From Mycobacterium scrofulaceum (lineage in GTDB: Bacteria; Actinomycetota; Actinomycetes; Mycobacteriales; Mycobacteriaceae), in the NCBI RefSeq assembly GCF_001667885.1, contig NZ_LZJW01000060.1, positions 1 to 64,000 of the forward strand: DNA of 64,000 nucleotides. Direction: 5' to 3'. Below, one piece after another: positions 45,201 through 54,927 of this stretch. Made by a program: the position numbers and the translations under genes. How positions within the stretch are numbered: position 1 is the first letter of the stretch; each line of letters opens with the position of its first letter. The notes beneath the pieces are model-generated. The model searched no databases. It saw nothing but the letters and a program-made list of their open reading frames with translations, and was not told the origin of the DNA.

Positions 45201-47970
45201 CCGCGCATCGATCGTCGCCGTCGATCTCGACGACACCGAGTGCCGCAGCTTGAAACGACGTGGGTAGTGCGTCTTGGCTCGTGAAGGTGAACCGGAAGAG
45301 CGCAAGGTTCTCTCCGCGAGTCGCGACGACGGTCGCGCGCACATCGCTCATCCAGACCTCTGCGGTGGCCCGCCAATTCGCCATCTCGATATCGCGACCG
45401 CCTCGGATCCCGGCGTTGATGACGGAGCGGCGGTCGTCGGAGCAGAAGTCACCCGCGAGTAGCTCCGCCATCGCCTCCCAGTTGTGGGTGCCAAAATGCG
45501 TCAGGAACTGGTGGACGACCCGGCTTGCCGCATTCTGCGGCGTGGGCGCCGGCTGGCTGAGCCGATCGAACTGCTCGATCACGGCGGCCAAGTCTGTCTC
45601 GTCAAACATCTCGCACCGGGTGAGCCGATCACCGGCGACGGTGAGGAGTTGAATCATGCGCCACTCGACGGCCAGGCCGTCGCGTGACGATCCTTGCGAA
45701 TCGATGGTGACGACTGCCCCGATGTTGTTTAGTCGATGCACAGCTTCGATGGTGACCCGAAATTCCGGCGTGAGATCGAAGAAGGTCTGTAGAGCCGGGG
45801 TCAGCTCGCCCGACGCGAATGGCGTGCCCCGCCGGTGGTCGACGATCGCCCAATCCACCTTCGAAACTTCATGCCTGTTGAACCTCCTGTAGATCTCCGT
45901 GATCACCGACCACGTCCGTGCGTGGTCGGCCGCTTCGCCTGCGAGGTAACGGGAGTCGAGCTCTGCCAAGGCAGCGTGAATGTCGTCCGTATCGAAGAAG
46001 ACGACTGAGGTGATCAGCCCCTCGGAATTGAGTTCGAGCACGCCGACCACATCGGTGAGAAATGCGTCGAGCCCGTGATCGCGATCGGCGAAGCGCAGGC
46101 GCATGAGGGTAAGACGCGTGCCGCGAGTCGCCACCACGGTTGCCGCCACGCTCGCGGGCCAGAGACCGGCCACTGTCTTCATGTCGGCGATCTGAGCGTC
46201 TCGACCATGTTGGGGGCCCGCGCCTACTACACGACGGCGATCGTCGTATACGAGGTTGTTGTCCAGCATCGCCGCCATCGCGTCCCAGTCGCCGGCGGCG
46301 AACAACGCCAGGTACCGCCGACCGGTTTGGGTTGCTCCGTTTTCCAATTGGCGCGCCGGCCGGCTGAGCTCATCGAATCGCGCCATCGCGGCGTCGACGT
46401 CAGTTTCGTCGAAAAGCTCTGTACGGCTCATCCGGTCACCGTCAAACAGCACAATGTCAACGACCTGCCACTCAGCGTCGAAACCCTCCGGCGAGGTCCC
46501 AATGGTCACGTGAGTGAGCACCGCGCCGAGGTTGCTCAGCCGGTGCACAGCCGCGATGTAGATATGGGACCGCGGCGAAAGTTCCCAAGTAGCGAGAAGA
46601 TATGCGCCCAGATCACCGGAACCGATCGGTGCGAGCCGTCGATGGTCGATATTCACCCAATCGGGTGTAACGCGAGGGAGTTTCCGCTGGTTCAGCGCCG
46701 CGAAGGCCTCGGCTAGGAGGGACCAGGTATGAGCGTGGGTGGCCGCTTCACCGGCGAGGTAGCGCGCGTCGAGCTCATCGATAGCGGCACCGAAGTCATC
46801 GAGGTCGAAGACGATCCGTGCCGACACCTTCCCGTCGGCGTCGAGTTCGAATACGTCGAAGACGTCGGTGTGGAACGCCTCGGGTCCCGTGTCGCGGCCC
46901 CAGGTTTGCGTGCGGCAGAGCGCCAGGCGATCGCCTCGGGTGGCAATGACGTCCGACGTCATGCTCTTGACGCCGATAGCGACCGTTGCCGACATCTCTT
47001 CGAGCACCGCCTTACGGCCCTGTCGCACACCCGAATTCACCGTGCGACGACGATCGTCGCTGGAAATGTCATCGGCGACCATGGCGGCTATCGCGTCCCA
47101 GTCGCGCGCCGCATAGTATGTTTCCACGAGCTTGTGGGCCAGGGTTGCCGCGTTTTCCAGCCGCACCACCGGTTGGCTCAACCGGTCCAAACGCGCCATC
47201 GCGCGGTCCAGGTCTTCCTCGTCGAATAACTCACACCGGCTGATCAGGTCACCGTCGACGGTCATCAGGACGAGCTCCCGCCACTCGGCTTCGAAGCCCT
47301 GTTGCGATGTTCCACGCGTGACATGGGTGACGATCGCGCCGACGTCGGTCAGCCGATGCACCGTCTCGATGTGAGTCGCGCCGTCTTGGGCGAGATTCCA
47401 AGCGGCACGGACATAGGCGACCAGGTCACCGGGTGCGAACGCTGCGCCCGTCCGATGGTCGAAGCTCGCGAAATCTGTTGTGGTCTGAGGCATCTCATAA
47501 CTGTTGAGCGAGGCGTAGGCCCGAGTGATAACCGTCCAGGTATGCGCGTGGGCGGCTGCCTCGCCTGCCAGGTAGCGGGTGTCGAGCTCGGCGACCGCGG
47601 ACTCGATGTCTTCGACGTCGTACGTGTCGACGTTCGCGATTCGGTCGTCGGCATCGATCTCGACGACGTTGAGGGCGTCGTTTTCAACAGCCCCGGGGTC
47701 GCGGCCGGAGGCTCGAGTACGGGCGAGCACGAGGCGTTCGCCGCGAATCGCCAGGGCGCCCACCATCGAGATGGTGAAGCCGACTTCGGCGGCCGCCTGC
47801 AAGTCACGCACCACGGCACGTCGACTGTATTGCGTCTCGGCACTCACGACCCGCCGGTGATCGACGCCCACATGGTTGTCAGCGACGGTGTCCGCCAGGG
47901 CATCCCAGTCGCGGGTCGCAAAGTGCGACCAAACATGCTCGAACACCCGCGCCGCCATGTTTTCCAACCG
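42286..47970 (-). repeat. Seven tandem ~810-bp coding units (two NTF2-like domains each)
   Basis: Unit starts, marked by LENAAT/LENAAS-like residues, fall near 47960, 47155, 46340, 45532, 44718, 43903 and 43093, a spacing of 805-815 bases. Each unit repeats DDRRRVVN-GRD-IAN, ATRGERLAL, ARYLAGEAA-HAHTWS, NIDHRR, AVHRLT-GAV-TH, GTSQDGFDAEW and CEMFDETDLDAALARF in the same order. Units differ at many positions, so the array is old or fast-diverging rather than a recent duplication. Confidence 0.85.
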
Positions 47971-50900
47971 CCGCCCGGGTGGTTGCTCCGCTTTGAACCG
48001 GGCTTTGAGTTCGGCCATTGCGGCTTCGATGTCGTCGATGTCGAACCACACGTGCAGCCCGATTCGTCCGTCAACGTCGAGGCCGAACAATTGCAGCGAA
48101 TCGTCCCGCGGCGCACCGGGACTGGTATCCGCCATGTGCACTTCTAATCGCGTGAGCGCCAGCCGATCACCCCGCACGGCGACGGTTGCGTGACCGTGCC
48201 ATACGCCGCCGAGCGCGCGTGTGCTCTTGACGACGTCGTCGACCCATTGGGAAGGGGTGACCACTGTGCGGGGGAATCCGACGACCTTGCGCCGGCTCTC
48301 GAGGGCGAGTTCGGGCGCGAGTCGTCGCTCCGTTTCCTCCCAGGCCTCCCGGTCGATAGCGGCGTCCAATTCGCGCACCGCACGCACGCAGGCGTTGTCC
48401 AGTTCGACGGGCGGCGGCGCTTCCTGCGGTGCCTCCGGGGTCGCGGCGCCACGATCGCCGACCAGGCCGCGCGCCCTTTCGGCAAGTGCCGCAGCGCCTT
48501 TACGCTCGTATAGCTCGACCGCCCGCGCGGCGGCGGATCGCGCTCCCGCGATGTCCCCGGCGGCGCCCAAAGCCGTTGCCAGCGCAAGGCATGCGTCGCC
48601 ATGATCGACCAAGGCGTCGGTGCGCTCGGCCAATGCGACGGCCTCCTGGGCAATTCGCCGCGCCTCGTCGTGGTCACCGCCGCGGGACAGTAGCCGCGCC
48701 CGCAGGGTGCGCCAGGCGATCGACGCCTTCAATGCGTGACCGGCCAGACGCTCACTCTCGGAGCACAATTCACTGGCCTCGGCATCCCGGTCGAGTGCGA
48801 GGCACGTGCGGCCGAGCAGCGCAGCGGTTTCGGCGGTGTCGGCGTCGAGACCCATGCGGCGAAAACCGTTGTAGGCCTTGCGCAGGTACTCCTCGGCCGC
48901 GGCGGGCTCGTCAACCACCAGCTCGACGATCCCGGCGAACTGCTCGACCTCGACAAGGGCATGGCGCAGACCGAGCTCGGTGACCGTGCGCCGCGCCGAG
49001 TCGATCATCCGTCGCGCCGCCGCCGCCCGGCCGCGGAACGCCTCCAACACCGCCTGGCACCGCGTCGACGTCGCTTCGACCGCCGGGGAGTCGGTGGTGA
49101 TGCGCAACAGCCGCACCACGTCCAGGCACCGCCCGCCGGCGCGCGGCACCGGGTTGGGTCCCCAAAGCGCGGCCAGTGGTGCCTGCGCCAGCACCGCGTT
49201 CACCCGGCGGTGTTCACGCGCGCGCCGAGCGGCGGTGAGAGCGTCGTCGAGGGCGATCTCGCAGTCGCCGATCCTGCCCAGCCGGGCCAGGCACCCGGCA
49301 CGCACGGTGTGTGCCTTGGCTTCTCCTGCCGCATCACCCAACTCCGCCAGTTTGCTGGCGGCGGCGCCCACCGCGGTCTCGACCTCGTCCAGCCGTTCGG
49401 GGTGAATCAGCATCGACAATTGACCGTCGAAGCATGTCGCCCATGCCGCGAGTTGGGCGGAATCGACTGTGGCGGTTTGCAATTGAGCGACGGCGCTGTT
49501 CGCCGAGGCCACGTCGCCCGCGGCCAGCAGGGCCTCGCACCGCGCGATCAGCAGCGCGGCAATTTGGTCGTCGCGGTCGGGCAGCTCGTCGTCGATCTCT
49601 TCCAGTGCGTGCAGGGCGCGGTCGTAGAGGTCGGCGGCGCCCTCGTAGGCGAGGCGCGCCATCGCCTGATCCGCCGCGCGCCGGCAGTATTCGACCGCCT
49701 TCGCCGCGTTCCCCGCCCACGCGCATTCGAAGTAGTGATACGCCAGTTCGGCGAGCAGTTCCTCGTCGGCACCGGGCTCGCTTTCCAATGTGGTGGCGAT
49801 GCGCTGATGCAGCCGCATGCGCCGCACGGACGGCAGTTCGGCCAGCAGCGATTGCCGAACGATCGCATGGTTGAACCGGTAACGGCCACCGGGCTCTTCG
49901 ATGACGATGCCGGCTTTGCACGCCTCGTCGAACGCGTCGACCAGATCGTCGCCGACCACGCGTTCGACCAGTTCCAACACGAACCGGCTCCCGACGACGG
50001 CGGCGGCGGCGAGCGCCTTGTTGGCCTCGGCCGGCAGCCGCGAAAGCCGCCGGCTCACCGCCTCCCGCACGCCCTGCGGCAGCGTGCTCTGATCCCAGCG
50101 ACCGCCGCTTTCATCCACGTGGCGCAGGGCCTCAATCAGGAAGAACGGGTTGCCACCGGTGACCGACGCCAATGCCCGGGCCAGTTCCTCGTCGTTGTAG
50201 CCGGCCTCGGCGACGTAGGCGGTCACATCGTCTTCATCCAGACCGCTCAGCGCGAGGCGGCTGGCGGTGCCGTCGCGGTGCAGGTCGGCCAGCATCGCCG
50301 CCAGGGGATGGGCTCGGTCGAGATCCGTGCTGCGATACGTGCCGATGATCTGCAGCCGGGCGTGCTCACCGAAACGCAGCAGATGGCGCAACAGCAGCAG
50401 CGTGGGCTTGGCCGCCCAGTGCAGGTCATCGAGGATCAGCACGACGGGCGCTCGCGCGGAGGCGAGCGCCAACAACGCGACGACCGCGTCGAACAGCGCA
50501 TAGCGTTCGGTGTCCGGGTCGGCCCGCGTCGGTGCGGCCAGGTCGGGCAGGACGTCGACCAGCCCGGGGATCAGCGTGAGCAGCGCCTCCACGCCGCGCA
50601 GCCCACGGAGCCCGCCCGGACCCAGGCACGGCACCAGCGAACGCAGCGCTTCCGCGAAGGGCTGGTAGGGCGCGCCGAGGTCCTCGTCGCATCGGCCGTA
50701 GATCACGAGTGCGCTTTGGTCGTAGGCCTGCCGCGACCACTCACCGGCCAGGCGCGTCTTGCCGACCCCCGGTTCCCCGGCGATCAGCATTGCGTTGGTG
50801 CCCCCGGCGAGCGCGGTCTGCCACCCTGAAGCCAGTCGCTCGAGCTCGCGGCCACGTCCGACGAATGGCCCGCGCCCCGTGAGCACCGCGGGCAGGCTGG

Positions 50901-52245
50901 GGCGTTCCAGCGGCGGCTCGGCGGGAGCCGCCGGACCGGGATCGTCGGCGGTGAGCAGATGCAGCTCGAAAACGTGTTCCGGCCGCGCCAGGTTGCGTAG
51001 TTGCCGCGTTCCCAGGTCGGCGAGCACGACGTCGTCGGGCAGCGAGTCGATGACGAGCTCCGCCGTCGCCCCCGAGCACAGGATCTGGCCGCCGACGGCC
51101 AGCGACCGGAGGCGAGCGGCGCGATTGACCGCGCGACCGAAGTAATCGCCGTCGCGGAGCTCGACCTCCCCGGTGTGCAAGGCCACGCGGATACGCATGG
51201 GTTCGCGCAGCGCCCACGGCTCCTGCTCGATCGCGGCTTGGACCTCGATCGCCGCGGCGGCGGCCGCCGAGGGGCGATCGAAAACCGAGAAGGTGGCGTC
51301 GCCCTCGCCGCGCGTCTTGATCAGCCGCCCCCCGCGCGACGTGACGACCTGCTCGACGAGCTCGTCGTGTCGGGCCAGCGCCACCGCCATGGCCGCGGCG
51401 TCGGCCTCCCACGCCGCCGTCGATCCTTCGATGTCGGTCAGCAGGAATGTGACGGCGCGCGTCACCGACGGAAGCTGCTGTGCCGCAGGCGTTTCCAGCG
51501 AGGAATCTTGCGCGACAATCGCCGCTTCCAGCCGCCGGAGCTCGGGGCCCGGGTCGACGCCCAGTTCGTCGGCCAGCAGCGCACGCGCACGCTGGTAGGC
51601 GCCCAGCGCTTCGCCCTGCCGGCCGGCGCGATACAGCGCGAGCATCAGCTGGCCCCACCGCCGTTCACGCAGGGGCGCATCGGCAACGGCGGCCTCGAGC
51701 TCGCCGATGATCTCCGCGGCGCGGCCGGTCGCGAGCAGCGCATCGGCCCGATCCTCCACCAGCGCGGCATGGCCCTCGATCCACCGCGTTTTCTCGGAGG
51801 TTCCTCGCCGACTGTCGGGCAGCTCGGGGATCCCGCGCCAAAGGGCGAGCGCCTCCTCGAAGCGGACCACCGCCTGGCCGGTGTCGCCTGCGGCGGCGGC
51901 GTCGCGCCCCAGCCGGGCGGCCGACTTGTAACGCGCGGCATCCACCTGGGTCTCGGCCAGGGTCCAGCCCGCGCCCGCCGTCAAGACGAAGCCGTCACCC
52001 AGCGTGCGGCGTAATGAGGAGATGTGGGTTTGCAGCGCCTTGGCTGCGGTGCGTGGCGGATCCTCACCCCAGAGCAGTTCGACGAGCGTGTCGGCCGCCA
52101 CGACGGATCCGCCGTGCAGCCCGAGCATCGAAAGGATCGCGCGAGGTTTTGCGCCCGGGATGATGACGGGCGCTCCGCCTTGCCGAACCTGCAGAGGTCC
52201 CAAAACCCCCAGTTCCACCGGTGGAAGCGTACTCACATAGGTCAT
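42286..52245 (-). CDS. Giant SARP-type regulator: winged helix, BTAD, class III cyclase, AAA ATPase, TPR-like region, NTF2-like array
   Basis: 3,319 residues. An OmpR-type winged helix (about 10-96) and BTAD domain (about 100-250) resemble SARP activators. A class III nucleotidyl cyclase (about 262-425) keeps both metal Asp (LLTDIEGST; RGEGDATF) and the NxxxR transition-state pair (GRAVNRAARL), so it may be active. A STAND/AAA ATPase has Walker A GEPGVGKTRL (about 490) and Walker B LILDDLHWA (about 600). A TPR-like helical region spans about 800-1280. From about 1285 come one single and then fourteen more NTF2/SnoaL-like domains. Mycobacterial LuxR-type cyclase/ATPases (Rv0386, Rv1358) share the front part but not the array. 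It is divergent from the phosphatase gene at 52354. Confidence 0.85.
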   Translation of the reverse strand: MTYVSTLPPVELGVLGPLQVRQGGAPVIIPGAKPRAILSMLGLHGGSVVAADTLVELLWGEDPPRTAAKALQTHISSLRRTLGDGFVLTAGAGWTLAETQVDAARYKSAARLGRDAAAAGDTGQAVVRFEEALALWRGIPELPDSRRGTSEKTRWIEGHAALVEDRADALLATGRAAEIIGELEAAVADAPLRERRWGQLMLALYRAGRQGEALGAYQRARALLADELGVDPGPELRRLEAAIVAQDSSLETPAAQQLPSVTRAVTFLLTDIEGSTAAWEADAAAMAVALARHDELVEQVVTSRGGRLIKTRGEGDATFSVFDRPSAAAAAAIEVQAAIEQEPWALREPMRIRVALHTGEVELRDGDYFGRAVNRAARLRSLAVGGQILCSGATAELVIDSLPDDVVLADLGTRQLRNLARPEHVFELHLLTADDPGPAAPAEPPLERPSLPAVLTGRGPFVGRGRELERLASGWQTALAGGTNAMLIAGEPGVGKTRLAGEWSRQAYDQSALVIYGRCDEDLGAPYQPFAEALRSLVPCLGPGGLRGLRGVEALLTLIPGLVDVLPDLAAPTRADPDTERYALFDAVVALLALASARAPVVLILDDLHWAAKPTLLLLRHLLRFGEHARLQIIGTYRSTDLDRAHPLAAMLADLHRDGTASRLALSGLDEDDVTAYVAEAGYNDEELARALASVTGGNPFFLIEALRHVDESGGRWDQSTLPQGVREAVSRRLSRLPAEANKALAAAAVVGSRFVLELVERVVGDDLVDAFDEACKAGIVIEEPGGRYRFNHAIVRQSLLAELPSVRRMRLHQRIATTLESEPGADEELLAELAYHYFECAWAGNAAKAVEYCRRAADQAMARLAYEGAADLYDRALHALEEIDDELPDRDDQIAALLIARCEALLAAGDVASANSAVAQLQTATVDSAQLAAWATCFDGQLSMLIHPERLDEVETAVGAAASKLAELGDAAGEAKAHTVRAGCLARLGRIGDCEIALDDALTAARRAREHRRVNAVLAQAPLAALWGPNPVPRAGGRCLDVVRLLRITTDSPAVEATSTRCQAVLEAFRGRAAAARRMIDSARRTVTELGLRHALVEVEQFAGIVELVVDEPAAAEEYLRKAYNGFRRMGLDADTAETAALLGRTCLALDRDAEASELCSESERLAGHALKASIAWRTLRARLLSRGGDHDEARRIAQEAVALAERTDALVDHGDACLALATALGAAGDIAGARSAAARAVELYERKGAAALAERARGLVGDRGAATPEAPQEAPPPVELDNACVRAVRELDAAIDREAWEETERRLAPELALESRRKVVGFPRTVVTPSQWVDDVVKSTRALGGVWHGHATVAVRGDRLALTRLEVHMADTSPGAPRDDSLQLFGLDVDGRIGLHVWFDIDDIEAAMAELKARFKAEQPPGRRLENMAARVFEHVWSHFATRDWDALADTVADNHVGVDHRRVVSAETQYSRRAVVRDLQAAAEVGFTISMVGALAIRGERLVLARTRASGRDPGAVENDALNVVEIDADDRIANVDTYDVEDIESAVAELDTRYLAGEAAAHAHTWTVITRAYASLNSYEMPQTTTDFASFDHRTGAAFAPGDLVAYVRAAWNLAQDGATHIETVHRLTDVGAIVTHVTRGTSQQGFEAEWRELVLMTVDGDLISRCELFDEEDLDRAMARLDRLSQPVVRLENAATLAHKLVETYYAARDWDAIAAMVADDISSDDRRRTVNSGVRQGRKAVLEEMSATVAIGVKSMTSDVIATRGDRLALCRTQTWGRDTGPEAFHTDVFDVFELDADGKVSARIVFDLDDFGAAIDELDARYLAGEAATHAHTWSLLAEAFAALNQRKLPRVTPDWVNIDHRRLAPIGSGDLGAYLLATWELSPRSHIYIAAVHRLSNLGAVLTHVTIGTSPEGFDAEWQVVDIVLFDGDRMSRTELFDETDVDAAMARFDELSRPARQLENGATQTGRRYLALFAAGDWDAMAAMLDNNLVYDDRRRVVGAGPQHGRDAQIADMKTVAGLWPASVAATVVATRGTRLTLMRLRFADRDHGLDAFLTDVVGVLELNSEGLITSVVFFDTDDIHAALAELDSRYLAGEAADHARTWSVITEIYRRFNRHEVSKVDWAIVDHRRGTPFASGELTPALQTFFDLTPEFRVTIEAVHRLNNIGAVVTIDSQGSSRDGLAVEWRMIQLLTVAGDRLTRCEMFDETDLAAVIEQFDRLSQPAPTPQNAASRVVHQFLTHFGTHNWEAMAELLAGDFCSDDRRSVINAGIRGGRDIEMANWRATAEVWMSDVRATVVATRGENLALFRFTFTSQDALPTSFQAAALGVVEIDGDDRCAAAVIFDPDDIDAAISELDARYLAGEAAEHSLTWSVITHAYAAANRHELPPTTPDWSNVDHRRGIAFPPDNLAAYLEASWDLLAPGLRVYIEAVHRLTELGAVVTRVIEGTSSDDFRAEWREIGISTVDGDLINRSEIFDETELDRALARFEELQARPHRPVNAAGQVNERFWACLTTRDWTAMADLLAENAVSHDNRRVVNSGVLRGRDSNIANLRAVAEVGFERLVSTVLAIRGQRLALTRIWSSAQGCEPGEISADMVGVVEIDGDNRMIVHSIFDADDFDAAVAELEARYIAGEAAPHARVWSLVAQGHTQFNRHELPTMMPDVVYIDHRRSVTIEGADLAKSVRSVWELLPQVHVYVEAVHRLTERGAIVSQVVKGTSQEGFDAEWQTTTICTFEGDRLGRYEVFDETELDAALARFEQLEPPAPRYENAATRADQQFWGYIAARHWKALGAMLADDVANDDRRRTVNAGIRRGRDSDVANMRSLTEIGVTHVTSTIIATRGERLLLRRTRFSLDEGPEDFNVELLCIVELDAENRIATRILFDPDELDAAFEELDGRYLAGEAADEGHTWSLMVQTYAGLNRREMPATTPDFVSIDHRRGITFEPGNIVPYVQATWDVAPDLKMRIEMVHRLTNAGAVITHTGYGTSQDGFDAEWREVVFFTFREDRVDRCEMFDDVDVDAALARFEELNRPTPSLENAASRAEERLFAHSANADWAAAAEILSGDSVVDDRRRVVNVGFWDGRDAVIANIQALAEGLAHVALTVIATRGERLALILIRSFNSDPERSEFVIEMLGVAELDADLRISAHVFFDPDDMDAAFEELDARYLAGEAAPHAHTWSVIAGSYDAMNRRELFPTTPDWVNIDHRRPGIIEEGGLNASLLSLWQLTTDLTFRIEAVHRLTDLGMVCSHVAHGVSQDGFDAEWRGIEVQTVDGQLIDRCEIFDQADLDTALARFDELTNDQAGR

Positions 52246-52353
52246 CGTCGGTGGGCTGATTCAACGCATGGTCAAGACCGGGTAAAGGTCTCGTCGCCAG
52301 GAAGATCACCGCCACCCTAGGGTCCGCCACTGTGAACCGTTAGGTTTGTATCC

Positions 52354-54927
52354 ATGGTCAATGAAGGGGGAGGTGGTTCGGCGTTCACCTGGCAAGGCCG
52401 GCGTGAGCTGGTTAGCCAGATTCATGAGCAGCTCGATGAGCTGGTGGAAGCCCGCGACCAGATGGAGCAACTGGTCAGGGTCATCAGCGAAATCGGTTCG
52501 GACCTCGACCTCGACGTGACCCTGCATCGGATCGTCAAGGGGGCGATGGAGCTGACCGGCTGCCGTTACGCAGCCCTGGGCATCCGCGCTCCCGACGGCG
52601 CCTTCGTGTCGTTCGTCCGCGCGGGGATCGACGACGACACGGCGCGCCTGCTCGGTGATCTGCCGGTCGGCGAGGGTCTGCGGCTCGCCGACGTGAGTGC
52701 CCATCCCCAGGCCGGCGCGCTGCAAGCCCACGATCCGCCGGTGCGTGCGCTGCTCGGGATTCCGATCACGGTTCGGGGGGCGGACTTCGGCAGCCTCTAC
52801 CTGGCCGACGACGTGGCCGGCCGGGCGTTCTCCGACTCCCAGGCGGCCGCCGTGCGGGCCCTGGCGACCGCCGCGGCCGCGGCCATCGACAACGCGCGCC
52901 TGTTCGAGCGGGAACGGGAATCCGCGAAGTGGACCAAGGCCAGCCGCGAGATCACCACCGCGCTGCTGTCCGGCGACCCCCAGACCGGGCCGCTCCAGCT
53001 GATCGTGAACCGCGCGCTCGACCTGGCCGGCGCCGAACAGGCGATCCTGCTGGTCCCGAAGGAGCCCGACCTGCCCGCCGACGAGGTCGACACCCTGGTC
53101 GTGGCCGCCACGGCCGGCCGATACTCCTCGGAGGTGATCGGTCGCCAGGTGCCGATGGACGGCTCCACCACCGGCGGTGTCGCGCGGCGCGGCCTGCCGC
53201 TGATCACCGAGTCCTTCCAATACCCGATCGAGGGATTCACCGACGTCGGTGAACGCTCGGCGATCGTGATGCCGCTGATCGCCGACGGCGCGGTGCTCGG
53301 CGTCATCGCCGTCGCTCGCGACCCGCAACAGTCGCCCTTCGGCAACGATTACCTCGAGCTGGTCAGCGACTTCGCCCGGCACGCGGCCATCGCCCTGGCG
53401 CTGGCTGCGGGTCGCGAACACGCGCTCAACCAGGAACTCGCCCAAGCGGACAGCGTCGATGATGCGGTGAACGCCGCCGCGGAGGAATTGCGCCGGCTGT
53501 GGCGTGCGCGCCGCGTCGTCGCCGTCACGTTCCCGGCGCAGAGCTCCTCCACCGGAACCGCCTATGGCACACCACAAGTCGTGTCGGTCGGCGAACCCGT
53601 GCAGTGGGAAGACTTGCCGCCGCGTACTCAACGCAAGCTCAGCGCCTTGCGCGAGGGCGACCTACTCACCCCCAGCACAGGGGAGCCCGGGACGGCCGGC
53701 ATCGCGCTGCAGCACCCCGAGGGCGTGCTCGTCGTCTGGATAGATCTGGCCGAACGTCGGCCGTTCACCCTCGAAGACCAGACCTTGCTGACTGTATTGG
53801 CGGGCCGGCTCGGCCAGGGCCTGCAGCGCGTCCACCAGGTCGACCAGCAGCGCGAAACCGCCCTGGCTCTCCAGCACGCGATCCTGGGTCCCGCTGATCT
53901 GCCACACGGGTTCGCGGTGCGTTATCAGGCTGCCAGCCGGCCGCTGCAGGTGGGCGGTGACTGGTACGACATCGTCGACCTCGAAGACGGACGCATCGCG
54001 ATGGTCGTCGGCGACTGCGTGGGGCATGGCCTGGCCGCCGCGACCGTGATGGGGCAGGTGCGCAGTGCGTGCCGCGCGTTGCTCTTCGAAAACCCCAGCC
54101 CCGGGGCCGCTCTCGCCGGGATGGATCGCTTCGCCGCGCGGCTGCCCGGCGCGCAGTGCACCACCGCCGTTTGCGCGGTGCTCAACCCGGAGACCGGCGA
54201 GCTGGTGTATTCCAGTGCCGGGCACCCGCCGCCCATCCTGGTCCACGCCGATGGCACCACCCAGATGCTCGACGACGGCCACACCATCGCGTTGGGGGTA
54301 CGGCCCAACTGGTCGCGCCCCGAGGCCCGGGTGACCGTGCCGGCGCGGGCCACCCTGCTGCTCTATACCGACGGCCTGGTCGAACGCCGCCGTACCGCGT
54401 TGGGGCAAGGCATTTCCCGGGCCGCCAAGCTCGTGCAGGACGGTCGTGGGTCGACCCTCGACGAATTGGCGAACCACATCATGTCCGGTCTGGCCCCCAG
54501 CGGCGGCTATCAGGACGACGTTGTCGTGCTGCTTTATCGTCATCCCGCGCCGCTGGAGCTGACTTTCCCGGCCGATGTCAGTCACTTGGCCCCCGCCCGA
54601 ACGGCGTTGCGCACCTGGCTGACGCGCACCCGGCTGGACCCGGAACAGGCGATGAATGTGCTCGTCGCCGCCGGGGAGGCCGTTGCCAACGCGATCGAAC
54701 ACGGTCACCGGGACAAGCGGGAAGGCACCATCAGCCTGGGCGCGACCGCGCTGGTCGACCGGGTGCAGTTGACCATCACGGACACCGGCTCGTGGAAGCC
54801 CCCACAACCGGCAAGTTATCCCCACCGGGGACGGGGTATTGCCCTCATGCGGGGGCTGATGCATGACGTCACCATCAACCCCGACGCCGCCGGAACCACG
54901 GTCCATCTATCCGCGAGGATCACATGA
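52354..54927 (+). CDS. GAF-GAF-SpoIIE phosphatase with HATPase kinase domain
   Basis: 857 residues. A coiled-coil start (15-45), GAF domain 1 (about 50-190), GAF 2 (about 205-350), a weaker third sensor segment (350-500), a PP2C/SpoIIE phosphatase (GGDWYDIVDL and VVGDCVGHGLAAATV metal sites, about 525-725) and an anti-sigma-type HATPase (N-box GEAVANAIEHG, G-box GRGIALMRGL). It should both phosphorylate and dephosphorylate a STAS antagonist, as in the RsbW/RsbU and Rv1364c systems, to control a sigma factor of the SigF class. The STAS partner is the next gene. No sigma factor gene is in the window. Confidence 0.88.
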   Translation: MVNEGGGGSAFTWQGRRELVSQIHEQLDELVEARDQMEQLVRVISEIGSDLDLDVTLHRIVKGAMELTGCRYAALGIRAPDGAFVSFVRAGIDDDTARLLGDLPVGEGLRLADVSAHPQAGALQAHDPPVRALLGIPITVRGADFGSLYLADDVAGRAFSDSQAAAVRALATAAAAAIDNARLFERERESAKWTKASREITTALLSGDPQTGPLQLIVNRALDLAGAEQAILLVPKEPDLPADEVDTLVVAATAGRYSSEVIGRQVPMDGSTTGGVARRGLPLITESFQYPIEGFTDVGERSAIVMPLIADGAVLGVIAVARDPQQSPFGNDYLELVSDFARHAAIALALAAGREHALNQELAQADSVDDAVNAAAEELRRLWRARRVVAVTFPAQSSSTGTAYGTPQVVSVGEPVQWEDLPPRTQRKLSALREGDLLTPSTGEPGTAGIALQHPEGVLVVWIDLAERRPFTLEDQTLLTVLAGRLGQGLQRVHQVDQQRETALALQHAILGPADLPHGFAVRYQAASRPLQVGGDWYDIVDLEDGRIAMVVGDCVGHGLAAATVMGQVRSACRALLFENPSPGAALAGMDRFAARLPGAQCTTAVCAVLNPETGELVYSSAGHPPPILVHADGTTQMLDDGHTIALGVRPNWSRPEARVTVPARATLLLYTDGLVERRRTALGQGISRAAKLVQDGRGSTLDELANHIMSGLAPSGGYQDDVVVLLYRHPAPLELTFPADVSHLAPARTALRTWLTRTRLDPEQAMNVLVAAGEAVANAIEHGHRDKREGTISLGATALVDRVQLTITDTGSWKPPQPASYPHRGRGIALMRGLMHDVTINPDAAGTTVHLSARIT

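Noticed and set aside
42286-47970. Series of separate SnoaL genes
   Set aside because: The frame is continuous with no internal stops or ribosome sites at unit borders, so it is one protein.
48736-50829. 697-codon plus-strand frame opposite the giant regulator
   Set aside because: It is antisense to the ATPase/TPR region with no domain pattern. The minus frame has continuous recognised domains.
52246-52353. SigF-type promoter between the divergent signalling genes
   Set aside because: A GGGTA-like box is present near 52280, but no GTTT element at the right spacing was found on either strand.
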